From contig CAIWVT010000417.1 in NCBI GenBank assembly GCA_903916135.1, forward strand, positions 1-29,348: a DNA stretch of 29,348 nucleotides, in the 5' to 3' direction. Shown here one piece after another: positions 20,741 through 27,971 of the stretch. The DNA comes from an uncultured bacterium. Lineage in GTDB: Bacteria; Bacteroidota; Bacteroidia; Bacteroidales; CAIWKO01. The translations under genes were made by a program, and so were the position numbers. The notes under the pieces were generated by a model, which saw nothing but the letters and a program-made list of their open reading frames with translations, was not told the DNA's origin and searched no databases. How positions within the stretch are numbered: position 1 is the first letter of the stretch; each line of letters opens with the position of its first letter.

Positions 20741-21421
20741 TTATGCAGGTGCCGTATTCGATCTCCAAGGACCCCATTCGCCTTTGCGTCCCCAGGTAAG
20801 CACCTGACGTCCGCGATAATAATAACGTTTGTCAGGAATTTTTCCTTCCACTGAATACTCACCGCCTGAGGAGCTGCCAATATCTTTAAATGTTGCACCA
20901 TTATCAGTGCTTTCTTGCCATTCATGTTGACCTGTCATGTCGGAATGAATCACGAAGGAACCCGGTTCATTGCCCTGATATACACCTGCTTTGCGAGGTC
21001 CGCGTTTGCTTTCGGTTTTGGTGTCAAATCCTGCTCCGCTAGCAATAACTATAGCGTTTACTCTGTCATCATCCATTTTAGCTTGCACCATACTCATTAT
21101 ACTAATCAAATCTTGGTGCACCACTTCGCCGGCTACCTCTGCTGCTTCTGCTGTGCCGTCAGCATGAGTGGCAGCTAAAGTGAGAGCAGCATCATAAAGG
21201 TCGGTGTCGGTAACTAAAGTGGCTAAGGGGGTAATGATAGCGGCGTAGGGAATTGTAAATAGGGGGTTGCCTGTCATTTCTTGTATCACAAAACGTGCTT
21301 TCTTGAGACGTTTTTCTGGAGAAATATTCCATTTCAATACTGCAATTATCCTTTTTATGATAGTTGCTACGGGCATACCTTTCGTAAGTCCTAATTTTCC
21401 GAGAATTGTAATTTTTGGCAT
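20741..21421 (-). CDS. Bacteroidetes protein with C-terminal fibronectin type III-like domain
   Basis: The 226-residue protein matches a Bacteroidetes family that I recall as hypothetical or FN3 proteins. It has a helical N-terminal domain with the recurring ARFVIQEMTGNPLFTIP segment (about residues 42-58) and LATLVTDTDLYDAALTLAA, a helix ending in IVIASGAGF (about 127-135), and then an FN3-like beta domain (about 165-226). That domain contains HEWQESTDNGATFKDIGSS and RYYYRGRQVLTWG, and closes with EWGPWRSNTAPA. No export signal is obvious. The function is unknown; these proteins are often present in several copies per genome. A -7 element (TACATTTG, 21487-21480) precedes it and a hairpin terminator follows. 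Confidence 0.8.
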   Translation of the reverse strand: MPKITILGKLGLTKGMPVATIIKRIIAVLKWNISPEKRLKKARFVIQEMTGNPLFTIPYAAIITPLATLVTDTDLYDAALTLAATHADGTAEAAEVAGEVVHQDLISIMSMVQAKMDDDRVNAIVIASGAGFDTKTESKRGPRKAGVYQGNEPGSFVIHSDMTGQHEWQESTDNGATFKDIGSSSGGEYSVEGKIPDKRYYYRGRQVLTWGRKGEWGPWRSNTAPA

Positions 21422-21479
21422 AGTTTTACGTTTTTTAAGTTTTTAGTTTTATTGATAATCTACTGAGATTTATTTTTTA

Positions 21480-21487
21480 CAAATGTA
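21480..21487 (-). promoter_or_regulatory. Putative -7 element of the FN3-tailed gene
   Basis: On the minus strand TACATTTG matches TAnnTTTG and lies about 60 bp before the ATG at 21421. No TTTG is seen at -33. Confidence 0.35.
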
Positions 21488-21904
21488 GTTCAATACAAGA
21501 GGATCTGTAAATAAACTTGTTACCAATTGCAAACTATTTTGTTTAATTATAAATTAAAGCAAGTCAAGGCTATGCGTCATTTAATTAGTAAAAACGTATA
21601 TAAATACCTTATTTTCAATTATTTTTTCAGGAAATAAAAGGAGAAATACTATCCCAAAAGCGACACAAATTTGTTTAGTGCGAAAGAAATAGGGATATAA
21701 TTCGGGAATGCGTCGGGAATATTGATGCTCTTTTTTGTAACCACAAAGAACTCCCGACCAGAGGTACGGGACAGAACAAGGTAAAAAAACAGTAAGAACA
21801 CAGAGGCGTTGAAATTCCAAGTTCCAAATACCAAATCAATCTCACTTCTTAGTGTCCCATACCGAAAGTCAGATTTCTTTGAGTTGCCTCCCAAGCGCAA
21901 GCCT
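21488..21904. other. Intergenic DNA without a convincing gene
   Basis: The open frames on the minus strand here (to 21581 and to 21649) lack family resemblance and overlap each other. The stretch around 21810-21850 (tccaagttccaaataccaaa) is of a kind I recall as recurring between genes in Bacteroidetes genomes. I see no RNA gene, terminator or clear promoter for a neighbouring gene. Confidence 0.5.
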
Positions 21905-22453
21905 TTAGAATTTCACCAAAGAAAACACCTCTATCCCCTCACCGATTTGCGCGGCGCCGTTCAGGAAGCTGAGTTCGCAGATGAAATTCACGTGGATGGA
22001 TTTCACGGCGAAGTTGCGGATGAGTTCGATGGCTGCTTTGGCAGAGCCGCCTGTGGCAAGCAAGTCGTCGTGGAGCAACACCACGTCGCCCGTTTCCAAG
22101 GCGTCTTGATGGATGTGGAGAATGTTTTCGCCATATTCCAAGCTATAGGATTTGGAAAAGGTGGGCGCGGGCAGTTTGCCGGGTTTGCGAATGGGCACGA
22201 AGCCTGCCTTGAGGCGAGCAGCCAAGGCGCCGCCCAAGATAAAGCCGCGCGATTCGATGCCAACCACTTTGGTGATGCCCATGTTTTGGTAATAGGCGGC
22301 GGTTTGGTCGAGCATATAGCGAAAAATCTCGGGACGTTTGATGGCGGTGGTGATGTCTTTAAACTGTATGCCCGGGATGGGGAAATCGGGCACGTTGCGG
22401 ATGGAATTTACTACATCTTGTAGTGTGATGGCTGCATTGGAATTTGATGTCAT
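21905..22453 (-). CDS. apt: Adenine phosphoribosyltransferase
   Basis: Apt joins adenine and PRPP to make AMP in purine salvage. The 182-residue protein shows the standard features: FPIPGIQFKDIT near the N-terminus (residues about 24-35), VVGIESRGFILGGALAARL (63-81), the flexible loop KPGKLPAPTFS, and the PRPP-binding loop VVLLHDDLLATGGSAKAA (124-141). ATG 22453 follows the stop of rlmN by 9 bp on the same strand, so it is the last gene of the adenine deaminase-rlmN-apt operon. The base composition is clearly more GC-rich than the preceding accessory stretch. Confidence 0.97.
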   Translation of the reverse strand: MTSNSNAAITLQDVVNSIRNVPDFPIPGIQFKDITTAIKRPEIFRYMLDQTAAYYQNMGITKVVGIESRGFILGGALAARLKAGFVPIRKPGKLPAPTFSKSYSLEYGENILHIHQDALETGDVVLLHDDLLATGGSAKAAIELIRNFAVKSIHVNFICELSFLNGAAQIGEGIEVFSLVKF

Positions 22454-22462
22454 AGTGCTTAT

Positions 22463-23503
22463 TTATTTTAAGGTGTTATTTTTGGCTAATTGTCCGCAGG
22501 CGGCTTGTATGTCGCTGCCTTTGCTGTGGCGGAGATTGACGATGATGTTTTTTGATTCTAAAAATGCGATAAACTTTTTGATGTTGGCGCTGCTGCTTGG
22601 TTTGAAAAGCTGCGACGCAGTGGAATTATAAGGGATGATGTTTATTTTCACAGGAAAACTTCTGCAAAATGAAGCCAAGGAGGCGGCGTCTTCGTTGGCA
22701 TCGTTGAGCCCGTCGAACAGGATATATTCGATGGTGATGCGGTTGCCCGTTTTCTGATGATAATATTTCAGCGCATCGGTGAGCATACTCAAAGAATATT
22801 TGTTCCCCACGGGCATAAACTGTTTGCGTTTGCTGTCGTTAGCCGAATGGAGGGAAATAGCCAAATGATAGGGGATGTTTTTGTCTGCCATTTTCTTGAT
22901 TTCGGAGGTGATGCCCGAGGTGGAGATGGTGATACGTTGAGGGGAGAAATTCAGGGTCGTCTTGTCGGAAATTTTATCCAAAGCGGCGAGGGTGTTGTTC
23001 AAATTCAGCAAGGGTTCGCCCATGCCCATCACGACGATATTGTCGAGAGAGGTGTGGAATTTCTCTACGGCGAGTTTCATCAGCAACATAATTTGGTCGT
23101 GAATTTCCAAAGCATCCATGTCGCGCACGAAACCCATGTTGCCCGTGGCACAGAAACGGCAGCCCAAGGCACAGCCCACCTGAGAAGAGATGCAAGCCGT
23201 GAGGCGGTCTTTGGAAGGTATCAACACACTCTCTATCTGATGCCCGTCGGCGAGCTGCAACACATATTTGCGGGTGCCGTCCGACGACACTTTTTCTTCG
23301 GCTATCTCGATGGAGTTGATGATAAAATCGGCATTCATCTTCTGCCGAAACTCCGCGGAAATGTTGGTCATCTCGTCGAAACTGACGGCAGTTTTTTTCC
23401 ATATCCATTCGAAGGTTTGCTTGGCGCGAAACGCCTGTTGACCGTGCTGAACGGCATAATCGGTCAATTCTTGTAAAGAAAGATTTTTGATGTGTGTTTT
23501 CAC
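22463..23503 (-). CDS. rlmN: 23S rRNA (adenine-2503-C2)/tRNA methyltransferase RlmN
   Basis: RlmN is a radical-SAM enzyme that methylates C2 of A2503 in 23S rRNA and of A37 in some tRNAs. The 346-residue protein has the Cx3Cx2C iron-sulfur motif in GCALGCRFCATG (C111, C115, C118), VVMGMGEPLLNLNN, and SLHSANDSKRKQFMP. The conserved methyl-carrying cysteine is near the end (C336 in SDIQAACGQL). The start codon is GTG at 23503. It lies 9 bp after the deaminase gene and 9 bp before apt, so all three are one transcript. The family identity is certain; the reason for its place between two purine-salvage genes is not. Confidence 0.97.
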   Translation of the reverse strand: MKTHIKNLSLQELTDYAVQHGQQAFRAKQTFEWIWKKTAVSFDEMTNISAEFRQKMNADFIINSIEIAEEKVSSDGTRKYVLQLADGHQIESVLIPSKDRLTACISSQVGCALGCRFCATGNMGFVRDMDALEIHDQIMLLMKLAVEKFHTSLDNIVVMGMGEPLLNLNNTLAALDKISDKTTLNFSPQRITISTSGITSEIKKMADKNIPYHLAISLHSANDSKRKQFMPVGNKYSLSMLTDALKYYHQKTGNRITIEYILFDGLNDANEDAASLASFCRSFPVKINIIPYNSTASQLFKPSSSANIKKFIAFLESKNIIVNLRHSKGSDIQAACGQLAKNNTLK

Positions 23504-23512
23504 GTTATTGTT

Positions 23513-24541
23513 TTAAGATGCATTAAAATCGCTTACGAAAGTGTCAATACGCTTGATATAGGTTTGCTTTTGCGCGGCATCAATAAAAGATGCTTCGAAA
23601 GAGTTTTTTGCGAGCGTAATGATGTCGTCGTGCCACAATTCCAAAGCTTGTTGTATGGCGATATAGTTTTCGTTCAGATAGCCGCCAAAATAGGCAGGGT
23701 CGTCGGAGTTCACGGTGGCTACCACCTTGTTGTCCAATAGGGTTTTCAGAGGATGATGGCGCAAATCTTTCACCACTTGGAGCTTCAAATTCGAGAGTGG
23801 ACACATGGTGAGGGGGATTCTTTGCTGCGCGATTTTTTGTATCAGCAGTGCATCATCTTTGGAGTTGTTGCCATGGTCGATGCGCGAAATCTTCAACAAG
23901 TCCAATGAATCGTGGATATAGTCCACAGGACCTTCTTCGCCTGCATGAGCCACTGCCACGAAACCCGCTTGGCGCGCTGCTTCAAACACCCGAACGAACT
24001 TATGGGGCGGATTGCCGCTCTCGGAAGAGTCCAAACCCACGCCGATGATTTTATCTTTAAAAGGAAGCGCCTGTTGCAAAGTGGCGAAAGCCGATGCTTC
24101 ATCCAAATGGCGCAAGAAACACATGATTACATCTCCATGTATGCCCAAGTTTTTCTCTGCATCTTGCAAAGCATCATAAATGCCAGTGAAAACTACGGGA
24201 AAAGCAACGCCATTTTCGTGATGCGTTTGCGGGTCGAAAAATATTTCTGTGTGCAGGATGTTTTGCGAGGCGGCTTTGGTCAGATAGGATGTGGTGAGGT
24301 CATAAAAGTCGCGCTCGGTTTTCAATGCCCGCGAACCTATATAATATATGTCTAAGAATTCTTGCAGATTGCGAAATTGATATGCCTCGCGCAATGCTTC
24401 CACATCGCGATACTTTAGGGTGATATGGTTGCGCGCCGCAATTTCGAACATCAACTCAGGCTCAAAAGTCCCTTCAATATGCACATGAAGTTCCGCCTTC
24501 GGTATGTTACAAATAAACTCAAGTATGTTGTTCGTTTCCAC
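23513..24541 (-). CDS. Adenine/adenosine deaminase family protein, adenine deaminase-like
   Basis: The enzyme hydrolyses the 6-amino group of adenine or adenosine. The amidohydrolase zinc site is present: KAELHVHIEGT (H19, H21), AVAHAGEEGP, SRIDHGNNS and VNSDDPAYFGGYLNENY. The last motif, with GVGLDSSESGNPPHKF, fits the adenine deaminase branch (Aah1-like) better than classical adenosine deaminase, whose equivalent reads like TDDPxxxG. The longest frame opens with TTG at 24565, but TACCTTTG at 24562-24555 overlaps it, so I use GTG 24541, giving 342 residues and a leader of only a few bases. It is the first gene of the operon with rlmN and apt; both it and Apt consume adenine. Confidence 0.9.
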   Translation of the reverse strand: METNNILEFICNIPKAELHVHIEGTFEPELMFEIAARNHITLKYRDVEALREAYQFRNLQEFLDIYYIGSRALKTERDFYDLTTSYLTKAASQNILHTEIFFDPQTHHENGVAFPVVFTGIYDALQDAEKNLGIHGDVIMCFLRHLDEASAFATLQQALPFKDKIIGVGLDSSESGNPPHKFVRVFEAARQAGFVAVAHAGEEGPVDYIHDSLDLLKISRIDHGNNSKDDALLIQKIAQQRIPLTMCPLSNLKLQVVKDLRHHPLKTLLDNKVVATVNSDDPAYFGGYLNENYIAIQQALELWHDDIITLAKNSFEASFIDAAQKQTYIKRIDTFVSDFNAS

Positions 24542-24554
24542 GCAATTTTTTTTG

Positions 24555-24562
24555 CAAAGGTA
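24555..24562 (-). promoter_or_regulatory. Putative -7 element of the deaminase-rlmN-apt operon
   Basis: On the minus strand TACCTTTG matches TAnnTTTG and sits directly after a terminator hairpin. It overlaps the first codons of the longest deaminase frame. No TTTG is seen at the usual -33 distance. Confidence 0.45.
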
Positions 24563-24585
24563 CAAAAAAGCGGAACATGCCGCTT
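24563..24585 (-). terminator. Rho-independent terminator of the DUF4468-like gene
   Basis: On the minus strand aagcgg (from 24585) and ccgctt (24573-24568) form a 6-bp stem with a 6-base loop, followed by six T (24569-24564). It lies just past the stop at 24623 and ends at the next promoter. Confidence 0.75.
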
Positions 24586-24622
24586 AAACATTTATGATTC
24601 AGGAAAGAGATTTGACGCGTGC

Positions 24623-25168
24623 CTACCAATTGTCGGGCTTAGCCACTTTCGGAACCATGCCTTTTTTCAAACTTGTAATCCAGTCGTTCACCCAAGTATT
24701 CACTTCGCCCAACCAAACATCCCATACGGGTGTATATTTTTGGTCTTTTTTGTCGAGCCAACGTTCGAGGGGGTATTTTGATACCGCCTGCAAACCAAAA
24801 TCGGTGAAAACATAGCGATATTTGTTGGGTTTGAACTCCAATTTTAAGGTGTAGTTGATCACGCCTGCATCGGTTTTCAGTCCGTCTTTATCGGTGTTAT
24901 ATATTTTGAAACTATGGCGAATGATGATTTTGCCATTTTCGGGGTCGCGCACCGTGGTAACTTCGGCGGCGTTTTTGTAGTTGGCATTTATCCACGCGAT
25001 ACAAGTGTTGTAGAGTTTGTTGACATCGCCTTCTTGCGTAACCACCTCTTTATAGGTGATTAATTTGGTGTCTTCATCCACAGGGACGATAGACGTTTGC
25101 GCTGAGGCGTTGATGGAAGCACTTCCCAAAAGAAGCAACATACTTAGGATTCCAAGATTCTTTTTCAT
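24623..25168 (-). CDS. Secreted DUF4468-like protein
   Basis: The 181-residue protein has a Sec signal peptide (ILSMLLLLGSASINASAQ, cut near residue 24). The mature part resembles the DUF4468 family of Bacteroidetes exported proteins: VTQEGDVNKLYNTCIAWINA (about residues 45-64), then GKIIIRHSFKIYN and the beta strands INYTLKLEFKPNKYRYVFTD. It ends with the helix LGEVNTWVNDWITSLKKGM. Structurally it should be a small alpha/beta sandwich in the periplasm; no catalytic residues are evident and the function is unknown. It has its own promoter and terminator and looks monocistronic. Confidence 0.85.
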   Translation of the reverse strand: MKKNLGILSMLLLLGSASINASAQTSIVPVDEDTKLITYKEVVTQEGDVNKLYNTCIAWINANYKNAAEVTTVRDPENGKIIIRHSFKIYNTDKDGLKTDAGVINYTLKLEFKPNKYRYVFTDFGLQAVSKYPLERWLDKKDQKYTPVWDVWLGEVNTWVNDWITSLKKGMVPKVAKPDNW

Positions 25169-25188
25169 GAGATAATTATTTAAGTTAA

Positions 25189-25221
25189 CAAAATTACGAA
25201 AATTCCTTCACCTAGAGCAAA
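25189..25221 (-). promoter_or_regulatory. Putative promoter of the DUF4468-like gene
   Basis: On the minus strand TTTG (25221-25218) is followed after 21 bp by TAATTTTG (25196-25189), 20 bp before the ATG at 25168. The spacer is two bases longer than the consensus. Confidence 0.45.
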
Positions 25222-25498
25222 AATTAATCCAAATATAAGTTTACACTGAAAAATACATGTGCGTTTTTGAAAATATATTTTTATAAAAAAACCATTTGAC
25301 CACGTGATTTATCTATGGACAGCAAATCTTATTCCGTAGTATTTATTTCAACAAACAACTACCGTTATTTTCTGATGAAACTTGACGATTTAAGCGATTG
25401 GGGGAAATTAACGAATTTTATTCAACTCTTCCATAGATGTTGGTAGGTTGGTCTTGTTTGTCATCTGTTGCACACACGTTTATTGAAGTTGAAGCCTT
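25222..25498. other. Intergenic stretch downstream of gldD, no gene seen
   Basis: About 280 bp of AT-rich DNA follow the gldD stop. A 43-codon plus-strand frame (25315-25446) has no family resemblance and no promoter element. I see no terminator for gldD. Confidence 0.5.
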
Positions 25499-26116
25499 TC
25501 AAGGTTTTTTAGGCAATTGCTTCAATGATTTCCATTGCAACGTTTGGATTAAATGGTTGATATCTTTTTTAATAAAATCAATCACAGGCATCAAAGAATC
25601 GTTGTTAGGAACTATGTTGAAATACAAAGCCCCACGCAGGAAGTGATGCACACTGTCGGTAACTGCAAATTGATAGGTGGAAGCCACCCCTACTCCCGTA
25701 ATGTCGTAAATCAATCCATACACATTATGATGTGTGTTGTTGACAATAATTGGTTCAATATCATCCGCTTTGGCAATATGCTTATTGACAAAGTTTCGTG
25801 AATCTTCAAAATACTGAAATAAAATGCTGTCGTTGGTTACGGGTTTGTAACTCAAATGCAAGGACCCGCTATATCGCGGAAACTCAACGTTAATCCATGT
25901 AGGATCGGCATGTTCATTATTATCTGCTTCAATGACAGAATATTGCGGATATTCAAAAGTATAAGGATAAATACTGTCGAGCAAACGATATTTCTTTGCC
26001 GGAAGTTCAATGCGGAAATACGCACGAGGCTTTGGAGAGTAATCATCATTACCGCAGGCAGTAAAAAACATCATCATCACGATGAAAACAACTATATATC
26101 TGTTTTGATTTTTCAT
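25499..26116 (-). CDS. gldD: Gliding motility lipoprotein GldD
   Basis: The 205-residue protein has a lipoprotein signal with lipobox FFTAC (C21), then CGNDDYSPKPRAYFRIELPA, which matches the start of mature GldD. Further GldD signatures are YPYTFEYPQYSVI (about residues 50-62), NVEFPRYSGSLHLSYKPV (about 76-93) and ASTYQFAVTDSVHHFLRGAL (about 145-164). GldD is an inner- or outer-membrane lipoprotein needed for gliding motility in Flavobacterium and linked to type IX secretion; non-gliding Bacteroidetes also keep it. Its ATG overlaps the end of gldE by four bases (26113-26116), so the two are translationally coupled. Confidence 0.93.
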   Translation of the reverse strand: MKNQNRYIVVFIVMMMFFTACGNDDYSPKPRAYFRIELPAKKYRLLDSIYPYTFEYPQYSVIEADNNEHADPTWINVEFPRYSGSLHLSYKPVTNDSILFQYFEDSRNFVNKHIAKADDIEPIIVNNTHHNVYGLIYDITGVGVASTYQFAVTDSVHHFLRGALYFNIVPNNDSLMPVIDFIKKDINHLIQTLQWKSLKQLPKKP

Positions 26117-27456
26117 GGTCTAATTTCGCTTAAAGGTTTCACAAATACTTTCACTTTTTTGATTCTCCGATTATCAGAAGACTCAATCGTAAACGTAATA
26201 AATCTATATTCAATAATTTGATTTTTCACAGGAATAGAGCCTGTTATTTCAAGTATCAACCCTGCTAAAGACTCTGCTTCGCCTCTAACATCGTCGAAAA
26301 TAGTTTCGTTGATATTTAAAATCTTTACAAAATCATTCAAAGAAGTTTTTCCTTCAAAAATATAAGTATTGTCGTCAATCTTTGAAAAATTGACGTTCTC
26401 GGTTTCTTCATCAAACTCATCATTAATTTCACCGACTATCTCCTCAATAATATCTTCCATGGTAACAATACCGGAGGTGCCGCCATACTCATCCGCAACG
26501 ATGGCGATATGGATTTTGCGCTCCTTAAATTCAATAAGTAAGTCGCTTATCTTCTTGTTTTCAGGAATAAAATATGGGGTACGAATCAGCTTTTGCCATT
26601 CAAATGCGTCATTTTCATTTAAGTATTGCAGCAAATCTTTGATGTTCAAAATGCCCGCAATCGTGTCGAACGTCTCTTTATAAATTGGGATGCGCGAAAA
26701 GCCCGATTCTTTAATCATTTTAATCAATTCGCTGAAAGGAGTATCATATTCAACTGCAAAAATATCAATTCGGGGTTTCATAACGCCGGAAACTTCCGTA
26801 TCGCCAAATTTGACGATGCCTTTCAATATTTTGCGCTCTTGCTGTTGCGTTTTTTCGTCGGAAGTAATTTCAATGGCATTCGACAAATCTTCAAAGCTGA
26901 TATTTTGTTTTTTATTGGCAATACGTTTTTCAATAATGCGCGTTGATTTTATCATTATATAACTCAGCGGATGAAAAATGCGCATCAACACCAACATGGG
27001 TGCTGCCATAAAATTTGCAAACACCAAAGGACGTTGATTGGCATAAATCTTCGGTAGCATTTCTCCAAAAAGTAGAATCAACACAGTAACAATTACAAAT
27101 TCAATAATAAAACTCAGCACATAATTGTTCGTAAGATCAAACAAATGTACCGTTATATAGGTAGAAATAATAACCACTGAAACATTAACAAAATTGCTCG
27201 AAATTAAAATTGTCGCTAATAATTTCTGTGGTTGATTTAGAAGTGCAAGTATGGCGACGCGATGATATTTCTTGTTAGATTTGATTTCTTCAATTTGCTT
27301 TGCATCAATAGAAAAGTAAGCCATCTCGCTTCCGGAAATCAGTGCGCTACACAACAATAATATTACCAAAAAAGCAAAACCAATCCCCACTCCAAGTGTA
27401 ATGGGTTGCATAATACTTACTACAAAAGAAACCACGATAACGCTACTCAAACCCAT
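26113..27456 (-). CDS. gldE: Gliding motility-associated protein GldE (CNNM/CBS/CorC-HlyC)
   Basis: The 447-residue membrane protein has a CNNM (DUF21) N-terminal domain with membrane segments around residues 5-35, 65-90, 97-125 and 135-155 (GVGIGFAFLVILLLCSALIS, then NYVLSFIIEFVIVTVLILLF). It continues with a CBS-domain pair at about residues 205-330 (VMKPRIDIFAVEYD, HIAIVADEYGGTSGIVTMED) and ends in a CorC/HlyC domain (about 355-440). GldE is needed for gliding in Flavobacterium; the architecture is that of magnesium/cobalt efflux-type proteins, and the transport role is an inference from the family. It follows ssb by 26 bp and overlaps gldD by four bases: ssb-gldE-gldD is a typical Bacteroidetes cluster. 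mutY, often at its head, is not present here; proS is. Confidence 0.95.
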   Translation of the reverse strand: MGLSSVIVVSFVVSIMQPITLGVGIGFAFLVILLLCSALISGSEMAYFSIDAKQIEEIKSNKKYHRVAILALLNQPQKLLATILISSNFVNVSVVIISTYITVHLFDLTNNYVLSFIIEFVIVTVLILLFGEMLPKIYANQRPLVFANFMAAPMLVLMRIFHPLSYIMIKSTRIIEKRIANKKQNISFEDLSNAIEITSDEKTQQQERKILKGIVKFGDTEVSGVMKPRIDIFAVEYDTPFSELIKMIKESGFSRIPIYKETFDTIAGILNIKDLLQYLNENDAFEWQKLIRTPYFIPENKKISDLLIEFKERKIHIAIVADEYGGTSGIVTMEDIIEEIVGEINDEFDEETENVNFSKIDDNTYIFEGKTSLNDFVKILNINETIFDDVRGEAESLAGLILEITGSIPVKNQIIEYRFITFTIESSDNRRIKKVKVFVKPLSEIRP

Positions 27457-27482
27457 TTAGGATTCATCCAAAAAATAGATGA

Positions 27483-27923
27483 TTAAAAAGGTAAATCGTC
27501 ACTTTTTTCTATCAATGGTTCTGGTGGTGATTGGGTCTCGGGAGAATCGTGAGTAATTTCACGAGTTTCTCCATCCCTTTTCCCACCAAGCATTGTCATA
27601 TTTTCAACTTCAATTTCAGCAATATATCTGGTTTGACCATCTTTGTCGTAGCTTCTGGTTTTAATTTTACCTTCAAGATACACCAATTGACCTTTTTTCA
27701 GATATTTTTCAGCAACATCTGCCAAACCTCTACGAACAACGATGTTATGCCATTCAGTATAATCTGTTTTCACACCATCTTTGTTTTTATAAGATTCGGT
27801 GGTTGCTAATGAAAATTTTGCAACTTTATTAGGTTTGCTCGGATCGAGAGTATTTTCAAACGATCTCACTTCTGGGTCTTTTCCTAAATGACCCACCAAA
27901 ATAACTTTGTTAACTCCAGCCAT
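27483..27923 (-). CDS. ssb: Single-stranded DNA-binding protein
   Basis: The 146-residue protein is the standard SSB: MAGVNKVILVGHLGKDPEVR at the N-terminus, KFSLATTESYKNKDG, YTEWHNIVVRRGLADVAEKYL, and QLVYLEGKIKTRSYDKDGQT form the OB-fold to about residue 112. A flexible tail (SPETQSPPEPLIEKS) ends in the acidic DDLPF tip that binds repair and replication partners. This is presumably the replicative copy; the paralogue at 5604 lacks the tip. It is the first gene of the ssb-gldE-gldD cluster, with a -7 element at 27956-27949. Confidence 0.97.
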   Translation of the reverse strand: MAGVNKVILVGHLGKDPEVRSFENTLDPSKPNKVAKFSLATTESYKNKDGVKTDYTEWHNIVVRRGLADVAEKYLKKGQLVYLEGKIKTRSYDKDGQTRYIAEIEVENMTMLGGKRDGETREITHDSPETQSPPEPLIEKSDDLPF

Positions 27924-27948
27924 ATTTTTTTGATTTATAAATTTGAAA

Positions 27949-27956
27949 CAAAATTA
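27949..27956 (-). promoter_or_regulatory. Putative -7 element of the ssb-gldE-gldD cluster
   Basis: On the minus strand TAATTTTG matches TAnnTTTG. It lies between the proS stop (27972) and the ATG of ssb (27923). No TTTG is found at -33. Confidence 0.4.
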
Positions 27957-27971
27957 AACAATTTTTCTTAA

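Noticed and set aside
20741..21421. FN3-tailed protein as a phage structural protein
   Set aside because: No other phage gene is nearby and the family is known from non-phage loci in Bacteroidetes.
21581..21900. Two overlapping minus-strand frames between the FN3-tailed gene and apt
   Set aside because: They overlap in different phases, look like intergenic translation (Phe/Leu-rich) and resemble no family.
21809..23476. Long plus-strand frames opposite apt and rlmN
   Set aside because: They are antisense shadows of two clearly conserved genes in GC-richer DNA.
25315..25446. 43-codon plus-strand frame downstream of gldD
   Set aside because: No -7 element, no family resemblance, and chance frames of this length are common in AT-rich DNA.
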